The notes: a model not told the origin generated them from the sequence alone. A DNA stretch of 64,000 bases from Pseudomonadota bacterium (GCA_023423895.1 JAFAER010000011.1:62001-126000); one strand, 5' to 3'; numbered from the stretch's first letter, positions 43,203 through 53,400 are shown. Made by a program: numbers and translations.

Positions 43203-43405
43203 AAGGAGGGACGGCGTCGCCGCTTCCATGAGTAACATCGTCGATGACGCGCTTCGGCGGGCGGGTTTGCGCGACGCCGACGCGCGACGTTCGATGACCA
43301 CACCTGCGCCGCCGGACGCGCAATGAATCGATGGGACCGATGAAAGGCGCTTGAGCGCGGCCAAAAGCGCCCGCAGGCGCGAAATGCGGCCTGCCAATGG
43401 TCACT

Positions 43406-43527
43406 GTCTCCGGATCCTCCGTGTCTCCCTTCCTCCCTGTGACATCTCATGCGCGGCCGGTCGGAAGGCGCATGCAGATCGAAACAGCCCACAAAAAATA
43501 CTCCTCCCCTTCTCCCTTTCTCCCTGT
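43406..43527 (-). repeat. 122-bp purine-rich repeat element, copy B (inverted)
   Basis: Reverse-complement copy of the element at 43081-43202 with the same total length and the same 62-base spacing between end blocks. The centre is diverged (shared words such as TTGGGC/GGGCT and TCTGC). The two copies flank 203 bases with no recognisable gene. Confidence 0.8.
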
Positions 43528-43585
43528 TGAATCTCTCTCGAGAGCGGCCCAACCGACGAGCGAACGAGAACTCGGCGTAGCGGCG

Positions 43586-43677
43586 GTCAGAGCGGCCGAG
43601 TCGCGATAGGCGAGGTCAGAGCGGCCGAGTCGCGATAGGCGAGGTCAGGGCGGCCGAGTGCGATGCGAATGGGCGAG
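43586..43677. repeat. 29-bp tandem repeat, about three copies
   Basis: Two exact units starting GTCAGAGCGGCCGAGTCGCG (43586-43614 and 43615-43643), then a diverged third from 43644. No spacers separate them, so it is a simple tandem array, not CRISPR. It lies about 110 bases past the stop of the minus-strand MarC gene. Confidence 0.8.
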
Positions 43678-43786
43678 GCGTGGGGAGGGCCCGGAGCGCA
43701 TGCGGACGGCGGGCAGGCCGAGCCGGCGGTGAGCACGGCCGCCGCGAAGCACGCGAGGGCGCGATCCCGTGTCGGAGCTGACGCGA

Positions 43787-44461
43787 TCAGGTGGGCGGGA
43801 AGGAGGGGGCCGCGGTCGACGCTGCGTGGCGGAGGGCCGGGAGGACGTCGCCGATTCCGTCGACGATGAACTGCACGGCGATTGCGGCGAGCAGGAGGCC
43901 CATCACGCGCTCGAGGACGTTGAGGCCTGTCTTGCCGAGTCGCTTCTCTGCCCGGACGCCGACGAGGAGGACGACGGCGGTCGCCACGGACGCGAGCGCG
44001 ATGGCCAGATAGATCGTCGCGCGTTCGGTGGCCGTGCTCGCGCCGGCCATCTGCATCATCGCGTTCGCGATCGCACCAGGTCCTGCGAGCATCGGGAACG
44101 CGAGCGGGAAGATGGCCACGTTCGCCGACTCTGCGCGGGCCGTCGCCTCCGCGCTCTCTTCGGGGGTTGCTCGCGGACGCGACGGCTGCGCGCGCAGCAT
44201 GTCGACGGCCATCAAGAAGAGCAGGCTCCCGCCCGCGATCCGGAAGGCGCCGATCGACAGACCGAAGAAGTGCAAGATCATCTGCCCCGCCGCGCCGAAG
44301 AGCATCAGCGTCGCGCACATCGCGCCGCTTGCGATGAGCGCCGTCCGCTGGCGATGCGACGCCGAGTGCGAGCGCGTCATGGCGAGGAAGATCGGGACGA
44401 GGCCGAGAGGGTCGGCGACCGAAAAGACGGCCGAGAACGCTGCGAGGAAGTCTCTCGTCAC
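43787..44461 (-). CDS. MarC/UPF0056-family integral membrane protein
   Basis: 224-residue inner-membrane protein with about six helices. Family motifs are SVADPLGLVPIFLAMT at the N-terminus, GLSIGAFRIAGGSLLFLMAVDML in the middle, and FPLAFPMLAGPGAIANAMM. MarC proteins are widespread but their transport role is not established. No ribosome site is obvious. The helix-rich translation and family match are clear in this frame only. The gene sits between the repeat region and the DUF4388/J-domain gene, with no functional link to either. Confidence 0.9.
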   Translation of the reverse strand: MTRDFLAAFSAVFSVADPLGLVPIFLAMTRSHSASHRQRTALIASGAMCATLMLFGAAGQMILHFFGLSIGAFRIAGGSLLFLMAVDMLRAQPSRPRATPEESAEATARAESANVAIFPLAFPMLAGPGAIANAMMQMAGASTATERATIYLAIALASVATAVVLLVGVRAEKRLGKTGLNVLERVMGLLLAAIAVQFIVDGIGDVLPALRHAASTAAPSFPPT

Positions 44462-44579
44462 AGCGCGGCTCTAACACGACGCGGCCGTCTGCGCGGCTCG
44501 GACACGACACGACGCGCTCGTCCGTGCGGTTGTGTTGAGCGCGTCGGTGTCGGGTGGAGCGCTCCGCGCTCGAGCTTCG

Positions 44580-46700
44580 CTATTTCTTGAACAGCTTTCC
44601 GAACAGCCCGCCGAGCGTCTCCGGCTGAGGTGGCTTGCTCGGACGGGCGCTGCCCATGCCCGGGGGCGGCTTGCTCGCGCCGCCCCGCATGTTGTGCAGG
44701 CGTACCTCGCGCATGGCGTCGAGGTTGCGCGGGTTGAGCTCAGCGGCTTTCTTGAAGTCCTTGAGCGCTTTGTTCGACTCCTCGGCGCGCTTGTAGAGCA
44801 TCCCGCGATAGAAGTAGGCGCGCTCGCAGTTCGGGTTCTGCTGGATGCAGCGATCGAGCAGCACGGCCTTCTCGAGCGTCTTCTCCCGGCTGAGCCACTC
44901 TGGCTTCTGCGCGTCGAGCCACGCCAGCGTCGCGAGGTAGTCGGCCTGCTCGGGATCGAGCGACACGCAGCGCTTCACGATCTCGTAGGCTTGCGGGTCG
45001 TTCTGGTTCCTCTTGAGGAGGAACTCCGCTTTCTGGAACTCGGTCGCGGCCTCGAGGATGCCCTGGATCTTCGCCTGGTCGTCTGGCGTCGCGCCGCCTT
45101 CCTTCAGCAGCGTCATGTAGTCCTGACGCTTGCCGGCATCCATGAGCGTCGCGTGCGCCTCGGTCAGGTGCGTGAAGACCTTGCCGCAGGCGTCCTTCAC
45201 GTCGACGAGCGCCGGAGGGAGACGATCCGGGTGCCAGACCTTCGCGAGCCCGAAGAACGCCTTCTGCACCTGCTCCGGCGTCGCATCGCGCTCGAGCCCC
45301 AACATCTGGAAGTAGTCCTGCGACGTGATTTGCTCGGCCCGCTCGAGGATCTTCGTCTTGAGCGCGTTCTGCTCCGCAGTCAGCGGTCGCGAGCTCGGCG
45401 GCGCGGGGATCGATCCGGACGGCGGCGCTTCGGAGACCGCGATGCCCTGCGGGACGTTGGCCGCGGCGGGCACGCTCGGAGGTGGCGCATTCGGGATCGC
45501 CGGCGGGACCGCGGACTGCTGGATCGTCTGCGTGATCATCGACCCGATGTCTCCCAGGCCGCCTGCGGATGGCGCAGGTGCGTGGATCACGGGCTGAAGC
45601 GGGGCTGGGGGCGTGGATGCGGGCGCGGCGAACGCCGCGGGCACAGACCCAGGAGCAGACGGGGCAGACGGGGACGGGGACGCGAATGCGCCTGCCGGCG
45701 GGCCGAAGGCGCTCGAGGACGACGGCGGCTTGCCGAACGCGCTCGCGAGCTGCATCCCGGGGCTCGATGCGCGCTCGTCGTTGGCGCCCGACGAGGCGAC
45801 GTGCTCTTCGACCACGAGCGGCGATCGCGATGCCTGACGCTGGAGCTGGACCCGCGCGAAGGCCTGACCGCTCGACGGCGGGCCCTGCACGTTCGGCACG
45901 TTCGGGGGTGCGGGGCGGGCGGCTCCGGTCATCTGGGAAGCCGCTTGCGCCGCGGCGGTCGCCTGCGCGTCGAGCAGGTCGACCTGCTTCATGATCATCA
46001 GGAAGTAGACGAGGACCTGTCCGACGCCCGGCCCGATGATGCTCGTGACGTCGATGACTCGCGTGGGACGCTGCCGGATCACCTCGACCGCCTGCAGCTC
46101 TTGCGGCGTGAAGGCGAAACGCTCGAGCTGCGCGTTCGCCGACGCGCGGATGAGCGCGGTCCCGACACGCCGGAGCGTGGCGTCGACATGCTCCCATGCC
46201 GGCGATTCCCGCACGCCGCGCCAGAGAACCGGGAACGGATCGATCGGCGTCGGCGGTCCGCCGAATCGCTGGAGCAAGTCGATGTTGTCGTAGTACGCGA
46301 AGGTCGTCTCGTTCGAGAGCCCGAACAGGTGCTCGACCTTCCGCTCCACCTGCGAACGCAGGGCCGCTTCGAGCCGTGAGGGATCCGTCGCGCCCATCTC
46401 GAGGAGGATCTGTCCCTGGAGACGCGGGCTCTCCTGCATCCTGGCGAGCGACGCCTGGAGCTGGTCGGGGCTGATCATCCCGAGCTCCATCATCACGGTC
46501 CCCAGGAAGTGGATGGGCTCCGTCGTCCGGACCTTCGCCGGGCACCCGTTGACGACGACCATCGTCGCCGTGGACACCGCGTTGTGCGAAAGCTCGAACG
46601 TCCCCGTCAGCCGACGCTCGAGGGCGTAGACCAAGAGATGAGGAAAGGGCGTCTTTACGAACGACCCTGTTGCAGTGGGTGCCGGAAGCGGATTTTGCAT
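44580..46700 (-). CDS. DUF4388 - DnaJ domain - TPR protein
   Basis: 706-residue cytosolic protein. The N-terminal ~110 residues have DUF4388-like features (LTGTFELSHNAVSTATMVVV), followed by a helical region, a long Pro/Ala/Ser-rich linker (~270-450) and a J-domain at about 460-530 (DYFQMLGLERDATPEQVQKA and the HPD motif in KVWHPDR). TPR-like repeats end the protein (NPNCERAYFYRGMLYKRAEE, NKALKDFKKAAELNPRN). HPD means it can stimulate an Hsp70. Such fusions occur in myxobacteria and may recruit DnaK to a signalling complex; the target is unknown. The start at 46700 is favoured by GGGAGG upstream; the frame is open to 46748. Confidence 0.87.
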   Translation of the reverse strand: MQNPLPAPTATGSFVKTPFPHLLVYALERRLTGTFELSHNAVSTATMVVVNGCPAKVRTTEPIHFLGTVMMELGMISPDQLQASLARMQESPRLQGQILLEMGATDPSRLEAALRSQVERKVEHLFGLSNETTFAYYDNIDLLQRFGGPPTPIDPFPVLWRGVRESPAWEHVDATLRRVGTALIRASANAQLERFAFTPQELQAVEVIRQRPTRVIDVTSIIGPGVGQVLVYFLMIMKQVDLLDAQATAAAQAASQMTGAARPAPPNVPNVQGPPSSGQAFARVQLQRQASRSPLVVEEHVASSGANDERASSPGMQLASAFGKPPSSSSAFGPPAGAFASPSPSAPSAPGSVPAAFAAPASTPPAPLQPVIHAPAPSAGGLGDIGSMITQTIQQSAVPPAIPNAPPPSVPAAANVPQGIAVSEAPPSGSIPAPPSSRPLTAEQNALKTKILERAEQITSQDYFQMLGLERDATPEQVQKAFFGLAKVWHPDRLPPALVDVKDACGKVFTHLTEAHATLMDAGKRQDYMTLLKEGGATPDDQAKIQGILEAATEFQKAEFLLKRNQNDPQAYEIVKRCVSLDPEQADYLATLAWLDAQKPEWLSREKTLEKAVLLDRCIQQNPNCERAYFYRGMLYKRAEESNKALKDFKKAAELNPRNLDAMREVRLHNMRGGASKPPPGMGSARPSKPPQPETLGGLFGKLFKK

Positions 46701-46810
46701 CGCGGCTAGCCCTCCCAGTCTACACGCATCGGGACCCCGGAACAGCACTCCTTGCTACGCGAAGCCGCGTGCGCAATCACGCGTCAGCCACCGAGCCTCG
46801 TTTCGCTGAT

Positions 46811-46867
46811 CATCCCTGCCATCCGCGCCCATCCCTGCCATCCGCGCTCATCCCTGCCATCCGCGTC
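46811..46867. repeat. 19-bp tandem repeat, three copies
   Basis: Three head-to-tail units of CATCCCTGCCATCCGCG plus two variable bases (46811-46829, 46830-46848, 46849-46867), then a partial fourth. It lies in the 314-base divergent gap between the DUF4388/J-domain gene and the exported hydrolase gene. Nothing else recognisable is seen in that gap. Confidence 0.85.
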
Positions 46868-47014
46868 CATCCGCTCGAAAACTATCTCGATTGGGCTCGA
46901 ACACTCTGCCGTGCGGTGGGCGGAATGGCGCGTCGGGGACTGGGGCGAAGACGCGGCTACGCGACTGCGTGACTGCGCGACAAGGTGCGCACGCACCATG
47001 CATCGGATCGCGGC

Positions 47015-47899
47015 ATGGTCAGGAAGGTGATGTTTCCCGTGGCGGCGCTCCTCGTCACTGCGCTGGGCGCCGCCGCTCTCCATGGAAAAGAGCGTGGCGA
47101 TGTCGCGGCAGGCCCCGCGCCCGCGCAGGTGCGCTCGTCCATCGACGTCGGTGAGGCAACGCGGAAGACGCGTGGCGACCTCGCCCTCTACGTTCCTGCA
47201 GAGCTGGCCGTCCGTGATGGAGCCTTCGACCTCGTGGTCCACTTCCACGGCACGGCCAAGAACCAGGAGACGAACATCGACGAGGCACGGCTGCCCGCGG
47301 CGGTCGTGAGCGTCAACGAGGGCGGCTTGTCGGATTCGTACGCGAGGCCCTTTGCGCCCCCAGGTGCTCTCGACCGCATCGTGCGCTTTGCCGAGGAAGA
47401 GGTCGGGGCGAAGCGGCTCGAAGGCGCTCGCGTCGGACGCATTGCGCTCTCGTCGTGGAGCGCCGGCGGCGCCGCGGTGAAGAACGTCCTCGCGCGCGAC
47501 GCGGACCGCATCGACGCCGTCATCCTCGCCGACGGGCTCTTCTCGTCCTGGGAAGACGACGCGAAGACCTCGGTGAAGCGCGAGCCGCTCCGCCCGTTCG
47601 TCGACTTCGGCAGCAGGGCGATGCGTGGCGAGAAGCTCCTCGTCATCACGCACACGGCCATTCCGACGGACTATCCCAACGTCGAGGATTGCACGCGGAC
47701 GGTGCTCGGCGAGCTCGAGATCGAGCCCGGACCGGCGCTGCCGGCCACACAGCCCGCTGGGGGTCAGCCGACGTACGCGGTCGATCGTGGCAGCCTGCAC
47801 GTGCGCGGGTACGACGGGAAGGGGCCGGAGGATCACGTCGCGCAGATCCGTTCGCTCGACGATGCGTATGCCGAGCTCCGCCGCCGCTGGCAGAGGTGA
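47015..47899 (+). CDS. Exported alpha/beta-hydrolase-like protein
   Basis: 294-residue protein with a signal peptide (MVRKVMFPVAALLVTALG). The mature part resembles an alpha/beta-hydrolase: LVVHFHGTAKN near the oxyanion region, a nucleophile-like segment LSSWSAGGAAV (SWSAG instead of strict GxSxG), then VILADGLFSSW and VITHTAIP. A histidine late in the chain (EDHVAQIRS) could complete a triad. The family is not certain, and it could be an inactive relative. ATG 47015 gives the positive signal-peptide start; ATG 47030 has a better spaced AGGA. Stop codons of this gene and the convergent methyltransferase gene abut (TGATCA). Confidence 0.72.
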   Translation: MVRKVMFPVAALLVTALGAAALHGKERGDVAAGPAPAQVRSSIDVGEATRKTRGDLALYVPAELAVRDGAFDLVVHFHGTAKNQETNIDEARLPAAVVSVNEGGLSDSYARPFAPPGALDRIVRFAEEEVGAKRLEGARVGRIALSSWSAGGAAVKNVLARDADRIDAVILADGLFSSWEDDAKTSVKREPLRPFVDFGSRAMRGEKLLVITHTAIPTDYPNVEDCTRTVLGELEIEPGPALPATQPAGGQPTYAVDRGSLHVRGYDGKGPEDHVAQIRSLDDAYAELRRRWQR

Positions 47900-48532
47900 T
47901 CACGCCTTGCGCGCGATCCCGCGGACGGTGGGGCGCACGACCGGCAGCGCCTTTCGCATGCTCTCCTTCGTCATCGTCTCGAACGTGAACCCGGCCTTCG
48001 CGATCGCAGCGTCGGTCTGGCGCGTGAGGTGACACCCGCCCGCGATCTTCGACCAGACCGGCTCGACGCGACGCTGCCAGCGGCGACGTGGCGAGCCTTC
48101 CTCGGCGGCGACGTGCTCGAGGAAGACGAGCGCCCCCGTAGGCTTCAGCACGCGGCGGAGCTCGTGCAGCGTCCGCTCGACGTCGGGCACCGAGCAGAGG
48201 ACGAGTGTGGAGACCACGGCGTCGAAGGACTCGTCGGGGAACGGCAATGCGTCCGACCGGGCGCGCTCGATCTCTGCCGTCGCCGCCTCCGGACGCCGGC
48301 GCAGGCGTTCGAGCATGTGCGCGTCCGGATCGGTGAGGACGAGGCGCTCCCTGCTGCCGTCCGCGCGGAGGAGACGGCGCGGGTAGTGGTCGAGGTTCGC
48401 GCCCGTCCCCGCGCCGACCTCGAGCACCGAACCTTCCAGCGGCGCGAGCAGCTCGTCGCGCCACCGTCCCAGGCAGGCCTTCTCGGTCCGCCGCATGAAC
48501 GGGTCGTAGACCTTCGCGAAGAACCACCCCAT
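47900..48532 (-). CDS. Class I SAM-dependent methyltransferase
   Basis: 210-residue methyltransferase of the type represented by METTL7/UbiE-like proteins. Motif I is SVLEVGAGTGANLDHYP, with an acidic loop VLTDPDAHML, motif II region FDAVVSTLVLCSVPD and motif III LKPTGALVFLEH. The C-terminal GGCHLTRQTDAAIAKAGF fits the METTL7-like subgroup, which methylates small thiols or lipids; the substrate is unknown here. The start at 48532 (MGWFFAKVYD) matches the family; the frame is open to 48619. It ends against the exported hydrolase gene. Confidence 0.87.
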   Translation of the reverse strand: MGWFFAKVYDPFMRRTEKACLGRWRDELLAPLEGSVLEVGAGTGANLDHYPRRLLRADGSRERLVLTDPDAHMLERLRRRPEAATAEIERARSDALPFPDESFDAVVSTLVLCSVPDVERTLHELRRVLKPTGALVFLEHVAAEEGSPRRRWQRRVEPVWSKIAGGCHLTRQTDAAIAKAGFTFETMTKESMRKALPVVRPTVRGIARKA

Positions 48533-48836
48533 GGCCGTGGATGGTAGCGCGACGACGCCGGGCCCGTTCGAAGGACGGGCCGCGATCGACGTCCTCGCGT
48601 CCAGAGAGGCCAGCGGCAACGGGGCTACGGCTCTCGGTCGGGTCGCGTGGCGGTGCGCTACACGCGGGCTCGACGAATCTGGTCATCGACACCGTGTCAT
48701 CGCGTTCACGGCGTCGTTGCATGACCGCCGAACGCGCTCGGACGCGCCGGCGCGCTGCGTCTCCGCACGGTATGCCGAGTGCACAACGGCATTTGCGCGC
48801 GCAGACGCCTCGTTTGCGCGAGATGTCGAGGCTGTC
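48533..48836. other. Divergent intergenic region, no gene seen
   Basis: 304 bases between the methyltransferase gene (minus) and the sulfite-oxidase-like gene (plus). The frame of the latter is open through it, but codons and sequence here do not match the family and the Tat signal begins at 48837. No clear promoter or repeat found. Confidence 0.5.
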
Positions 48837-50132
48837 ATGTCGTCATCGGAGTCGCGTCGTGGATTCTTGGGTGGGGTCGCTGCCACCGCGGCCCTCGTGA
48901 TCGAGGGCTGTGCTCGGCGATCGCTGGCGCCCGTCGGCGTCACGACGACGAGGTCGCAGAGCACCGTCTCCGGACGACCGATGGATGGTGACTTCGTCGT
49001 GAAGCCGACGCCGTCGCTCTTCTTCGACGGTCGCGAGCCCGGCTCGCGCGAGATGAAGTGGGGACCCGTCAAGGACTACGGCGACATCGTCCCGAACGAG
49101 CGCTTCTACGTGCACAGCCGCGTGCCGCCGCCGCCGCTCGAGCAGCGCGCCTGGCGGCTCGTCATCGACGGCGACGCGCTTCCTCGCCCGGTGACCCTGG
49201 ACTTCGACCAGCTCCGCGCGCTTCCCGAGGTGACGATCCGGCGCACGCTCGACTGCGGCGCGAACTGCCGGTCCTTCTTCCCGGCGCTTCCCGCGAGAAG
49301 CACCGGCTGGTTGCCGATCGCCTTCACGCAATGGCACTTCGGCGCCGTCGGGGTCGCGGACTGGACCGGCGTGCGGGTGAAAGACGTGCTCGACCGAGCC
49401 GGCGTGCAGGGAGGGGTCGAGGTCATGTTCACGGGGCTCGACGCGGTCCCGACGGGCGACGCGGACGGCAGGGTGGAGCCGTACGCGCAGGTGATCGCGA
49501 TGGACAAGGTCGTCGCCGCGGACAGTCTGCTCGCCTACCGGATGAACCGGGAGCCGTTGCCGGTCGACCATGGCTTCCCGCTGCGTGCGATCTTCTCCGG
49601 GTGGGGTGGCAACACCGCCGTGAAGTGGCTCGGCCGCATCACCGTCTCGAAGCAGAAGATGGGGCTTCCCACGTTCCAGTCGCGCCAGGTCCTCACGGGG
49701 CCGGACATCGGGAAGCCGATGCTCGGGACGGTCGGGCACATCCGGAGCGCCATGGAGCTGGATGAGGGGGTGACGCTCGATCCGGGCAACCTCGTCCTCC
49801 GCGGCCGAGCGTGGTCGGGGGCGAACGCCATCTCGGCGGTGGACGTCACCCTCGAGAAGCTCGTCGCGCCTGGGGTCTGGCGCCCCGTCTGGACGCCCGC
49901 CTGGAGGCCGGCTCGCCTGCTCGCCAAGCCCGAGCGCCTCGTCTGGGCGAGGTTCGAGATCCCCTGGGACGGGGCCGAGCCGGGACGCTACCGAGTCATG
50001 AGCCGGGCGCGGGACGAGAGCGGCAACGTCCAGCCGCGGCCGGAGGACGTCGTCTGGAACCAGCAGGGCCTCGGGTACAACGGCCACGCGCCGCTCGAGA
50101 TCATCGTGGGTCTCCCGACGGCGATGCCCTGA
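48837..50132 (+). CDS. Tat-exported sulfite oxidase-like molybdopterin enzyme
   Basis: 431-residue molybdenum enzyme of the sulfite oxidase/YedY superfamily. It has a twin-arginine signal (SRRGFLGG, Arg7-Arg8) ending in a cysteine (IEGC, Cys25), so it may be a Tat-exported lipoprotein. Molybdopterin-domain motifs follow: RRTLDCGANCRSFF, where the Mo-ligand cysteine is expected (Cys140), then GFPLRAIFSGWGG and AVKWLGRITV. The C-terminal ~120 residues fit the Mo-co dimerisation domain. Usual family members have CAGN near the ligand; here it is CGAN. The substrate (sulfite or another oxyanion/sulfoxide) is not fixed. No haem subunit gene is adjacent. Confidence 0.87.
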   Translation: MSSSESRRGFLGGVAATAALVIEGCARRSLAPVGVTTTRSQSTVSGRPMDGDFVVKPTPSLFFDGREPGSREMKWGPVKDYGDIVPNERFYVHSRVPPPPLEQRAWRLVIDGDALPRPVTLDFDQLRALPEVTIRRTLDCGANCRSFFPALPARSTGWLPIAFTQWHFGAVGVADWTGVRVKDVLDRAGVQGGVEVMFTGLDAVPTGDADGRVEPYAQVIAMDKVVAADSLLAYRMNREPLPVDHGFPLRAIFSGWGGNTAVKWLGRITVSKQKMGLPTFQSRQVLTGPDIGKPMLGTVGHIRSAMELDEGVTLDPGNLVLRGRAWSGANAISAVDVTLEKLVAPGVWRPVWTPAWRPARLLAKPERLVWARFEIPWDGAEPGRYRVMSRARDESGNVQPRPEDVVWNQQGLGYNGHAPLEIIVGLPTAMP

Positions 50133-50284
50133 CGCGGCCCGACGCCCTGACGCGGCCCGTCGCGCCCCGACGGCCTGACGCGGCCTGACGGTCCGACGCT
50201 GCCCGACGGCCTGACGCGGTGACGCGGTGACGCGCCCCGACGTTCCAGCTCGCGCGGGTCGCGCAGGTCTGGGAAGCTTGGGAA

Positions 50285-50320
50285 GGTTTGCGAGCCTTGC
50301 GAGGTTTGCGAGCCTTGCGA
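50285..50320. repeat. 18-bp tandem repeat in repeat-rich gap
   Basis: Two exact units of GGTTTGCGAGCCTTGCGA (50285-50302, 50303-50320), then a degenerate third. Earlier in the same 303-base gap (50133-50435) are many copies of CCTGACGCGGCC-like and GACGCG words. The gap precedes the large kinase gene. No gene seen. Confidence 0.75.
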
Positions 50321-50435
50321 GGCTTGCGGACTTGGCGAGCTTCGCGAGCGGGAACGGACGCCATCGATGTGCCGTGGAGACGCGTCGGTGGCCCGTCGGC
50401 GGCGGTCCGGTATGGCATAGTTCCGGGATCATTCG

Positions 50436-53400
50436 ATGCCCGCCCCCCGGAGCGCCGCGCTGATCCCGCCGCAGATCGCACAATTCGAGATCGTGCGCCG
50501 GCTCGGATCGGGGGGCATGGCCGAGGTGTTCCTCGCCAAGAAGCGAGGCGCCGAGGGCACGTACAAGGTCGTCGTCGTCAAGCGGATCTTGCCCGACTAC
50601 ACGACCTCGCGGCGCTTCCGTTCGATGTTCATCGACGAGGCGCAGCTCGCGACGCGCCTGAACCACCCGAACGTCGTCCAGGTCTACGAGTTCTCGAACG
50701 AGGGCGACGAGGGCCACATCCTCGCGATGGAGTACGTCGAGGGTTGCGACCTCGGCCATCTCATGAGCGCCGCGAAGAGCACCGCGACGCGTATTCCGCC
50801 GTGGGTCGCGGCCTGGATTATCGCCGAGGCGGCGAAGGGCCTCCACTACGCGCACGAGAAGCGTGACGAGGGCGGCGCCCCGCTCGACATCGTCCATCGC
50901 GACGTCTCCCCGCAGAACGTCCTGCTGTCGTACGAGGGCGTGGTCAAGATCGCCGACTTCGGGATCGCGAGCGCTCGCCTCGTCGACGAGGAGGCGGGCG
51001 TCCTCAAAGGCAAGTTCGGGTACATGTCGCCCGAGCAGGCCCGCGGCGAGAAGGTCGATCGGCGAAGCGACCTCTATTCGCTCGGCGTGATCCTCTGGGA
51101 ATGCCTCACTGCGCGTCCGCTCCATGGCGGTCTGGGCGGCGAGGCGCTGCTCGACATCGTCCGCTCCGGCAAGATCGAGCCTCCGAGCACCTATCGCCGT
51201 GACCTTCCCGAAGAGCTCGAGACGATGGTGATGAAGCTCCTCGCGCCGAGCCGCGAGGACCGCTTCGCCTCGGGCCGTGACGTCGCCGCGGCGGTCGCGC
51301 GCGCGATGCTCGTGCGTCAGGTTCTCGTCGACGGCGCTGCGCTCGAGCAGACGATCGCGGAGCTCGTGCCGCGCGAAGGCCCCGCGCTGAAGAGCAGCGA
51401 GGTGCCGCCGCCTTACCTGCCCGAGCACCACACCCAGGCCGCGGCGCCGGTGGCCCTCGCGCAAGGTGACGTCGGGCCTGGCTCGCGGGTCTCGGGCAAT
51501 TCGGTCCCTCCACCTTCGCTTCCTCCCGGGGCGAGCAAGAGCACTCCGCCCGGCTCGCCGTCGAAGCGTCCGGACGCGCGCGAGGTACGGCACGTCGCCA
51601 TCGTGACCTTGCGTCTGATCGCCGGAGGCGAGGGGAGGGCTCTCGACGAGACCGAGAGACGGACGCTGGCCCGTGCGCTCGAGCGTTCGCGTTCGATGCT
51701 CGGCGACATGGCCTACAAGCGCGGGATGCGCTGGGTGTGGACCGGCGACTTCGAGGCGCGCGCGATCGCCGGCCTTGGCTCGAAGCCTGCGAAAGCAGCG
51801 TCCGACGCGGCCTGGCTCGCGGTCGAGACCCACGAGGCGCTCCAGGGCATCGCCGACGACCTGCCTTCGCCTGTCGGGACGTCGCTGTCGATCGTTCGTG
51901 GCATCGCGTCGGGGACGCGCGACCCGGAGGGCAACCTCGTGCGGTACGTGCTGCACGATCCCGTGACGTATCTCGCGGACGTCCTCGCGCGCGCGACACC
52001 GATCGGGACGACCTGGGTGGCCGGCGGCGTGTACCGCCAGGTCCGTCGCGACTTCCGCTGGCGCGACGCCCCCACGCTCGATCTGCATCGACCCGATGTC
52101 GCCGTGGTGCAGAACCTCCCGCCCACGATGCGGATCTACACGCTGGAGCGCAGCCTCTCGCGTGAGGAGAAGGCGCAAGAGCAGGCGAACGCGCAGAACG
52201 ATCTCATCGGACGCGACGCCGAGAAGGCGGAGCTCCAAGCCGCGTACCACGCCGCGGTCGGGGCGCCGTATGCGCTGGACGCGAGGCAAGACCGCTCCTC
52301 CGGATCGACCGGCGCGGTCACGGCGCGCGTGGTGGTGGGAGAGCTCGGCATCGGTAAGACTGCGCTCGTCGCGACCTTCCTCGAGGAGTTGCCGCCGAAC
52401 GCGCGGGTCGTCCGCACCGAATGCTCGCCGGTCCGGATCGAGGTCCCGTACAGCACGCTCGCCGATCTCGTCCGCGATGCGGTCGGAGCGAGCGGCGACG
52501 AATCGTACGAGGACATGGCGCTCCTCATCGCGCGCGCCGGCGGCGGCTCGGCCGGCGGTGACGAGGACAGCCCGATGGTCGCGCGGCTCGCCGAGATCGC
52601 CGCGAACCAGCAGCAACAGCAGCAGCAGGGCAGCGAAGACGAGGACGCGCATTACCGGAAGAAGCTGCTCGTCAGCGGCGTTCGGCATCTCGTTGCGGCG
52701 CTGGCGCTGGAGCAGCCGCTGGTCTTCGTCGTCGACGGACTCCAGTGGGCCGACAAGCCGTCGCTCGATCTCCTCGCGGAGCTCCTGAAGCAGCAGGACC
52801 CGCTGCCCGTCCTCGCCGTGCTCGTCACGCGGCCCGACGATCGGGTCGCGAACCTGCTCGAGGGCAAGGTCCGCATCGAGCTGCACGGCCTCACCAGCGA
52901 GGAGCAGATCCGGCTCGTCGCGGCGCGCTTGAACGTGCGCGAGGGCGTACGTCAGGTGTGCGCCGAGCTCATGCCGCGCGTCGGCGGCAACCCGTTCTAC
53001 CTCCTCGAGATGGTCGACGCGTTGCTCGAGCGCGGCGTGCTCGAGATCCGCGACGATGAGCTCGTTCGCGAGGGCGGCGGCGAGCTCGATTCGATGGGGC
53101 TGCCTTCGACGCTGGAGCAGCTCCTCGCCGATCGCATCCACGAGCTGCCCGGCTCGGAACGCGTGATCGTCGATTGGCTCGCGATCGCGGGCGGGCCGCT
53201 CGGGCTCGCGGACCTGGCGAAGCTCAACACGCGCTCCTCGCTGCGCGCGAGCGAAGACGCGATCATGCGGCTCTGCGCGCGCGGGCTGTGCGATCGCAAA
53301 GGTGACGTACTCGACTTCCGCCACCCGCTCACGCGCGACGTCGCGTACGCGACCCTCGACTCGACGACGCGCTCGCGGATGCACCGCTCGCTCGGCCAAC

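Noticed and set aside
43079..43552. Short open frames in the repeat-rich gap, on both strands
   Set aside because: They read through repeats, have no ribosome site or motif, and alter frame between repeat copies.
43586..43677. Possible CRISPR array
   Set aside because: The repeats are head to tail with no unique spacers, and no cas gene is nearby.
43587..44510. A 307-codon minus-strand frame overlapping the MarC-type gene
   Set aside because: The MarC frame has the membrane helices and family motifs; the competing frame gives Arg/Pro-rich text.
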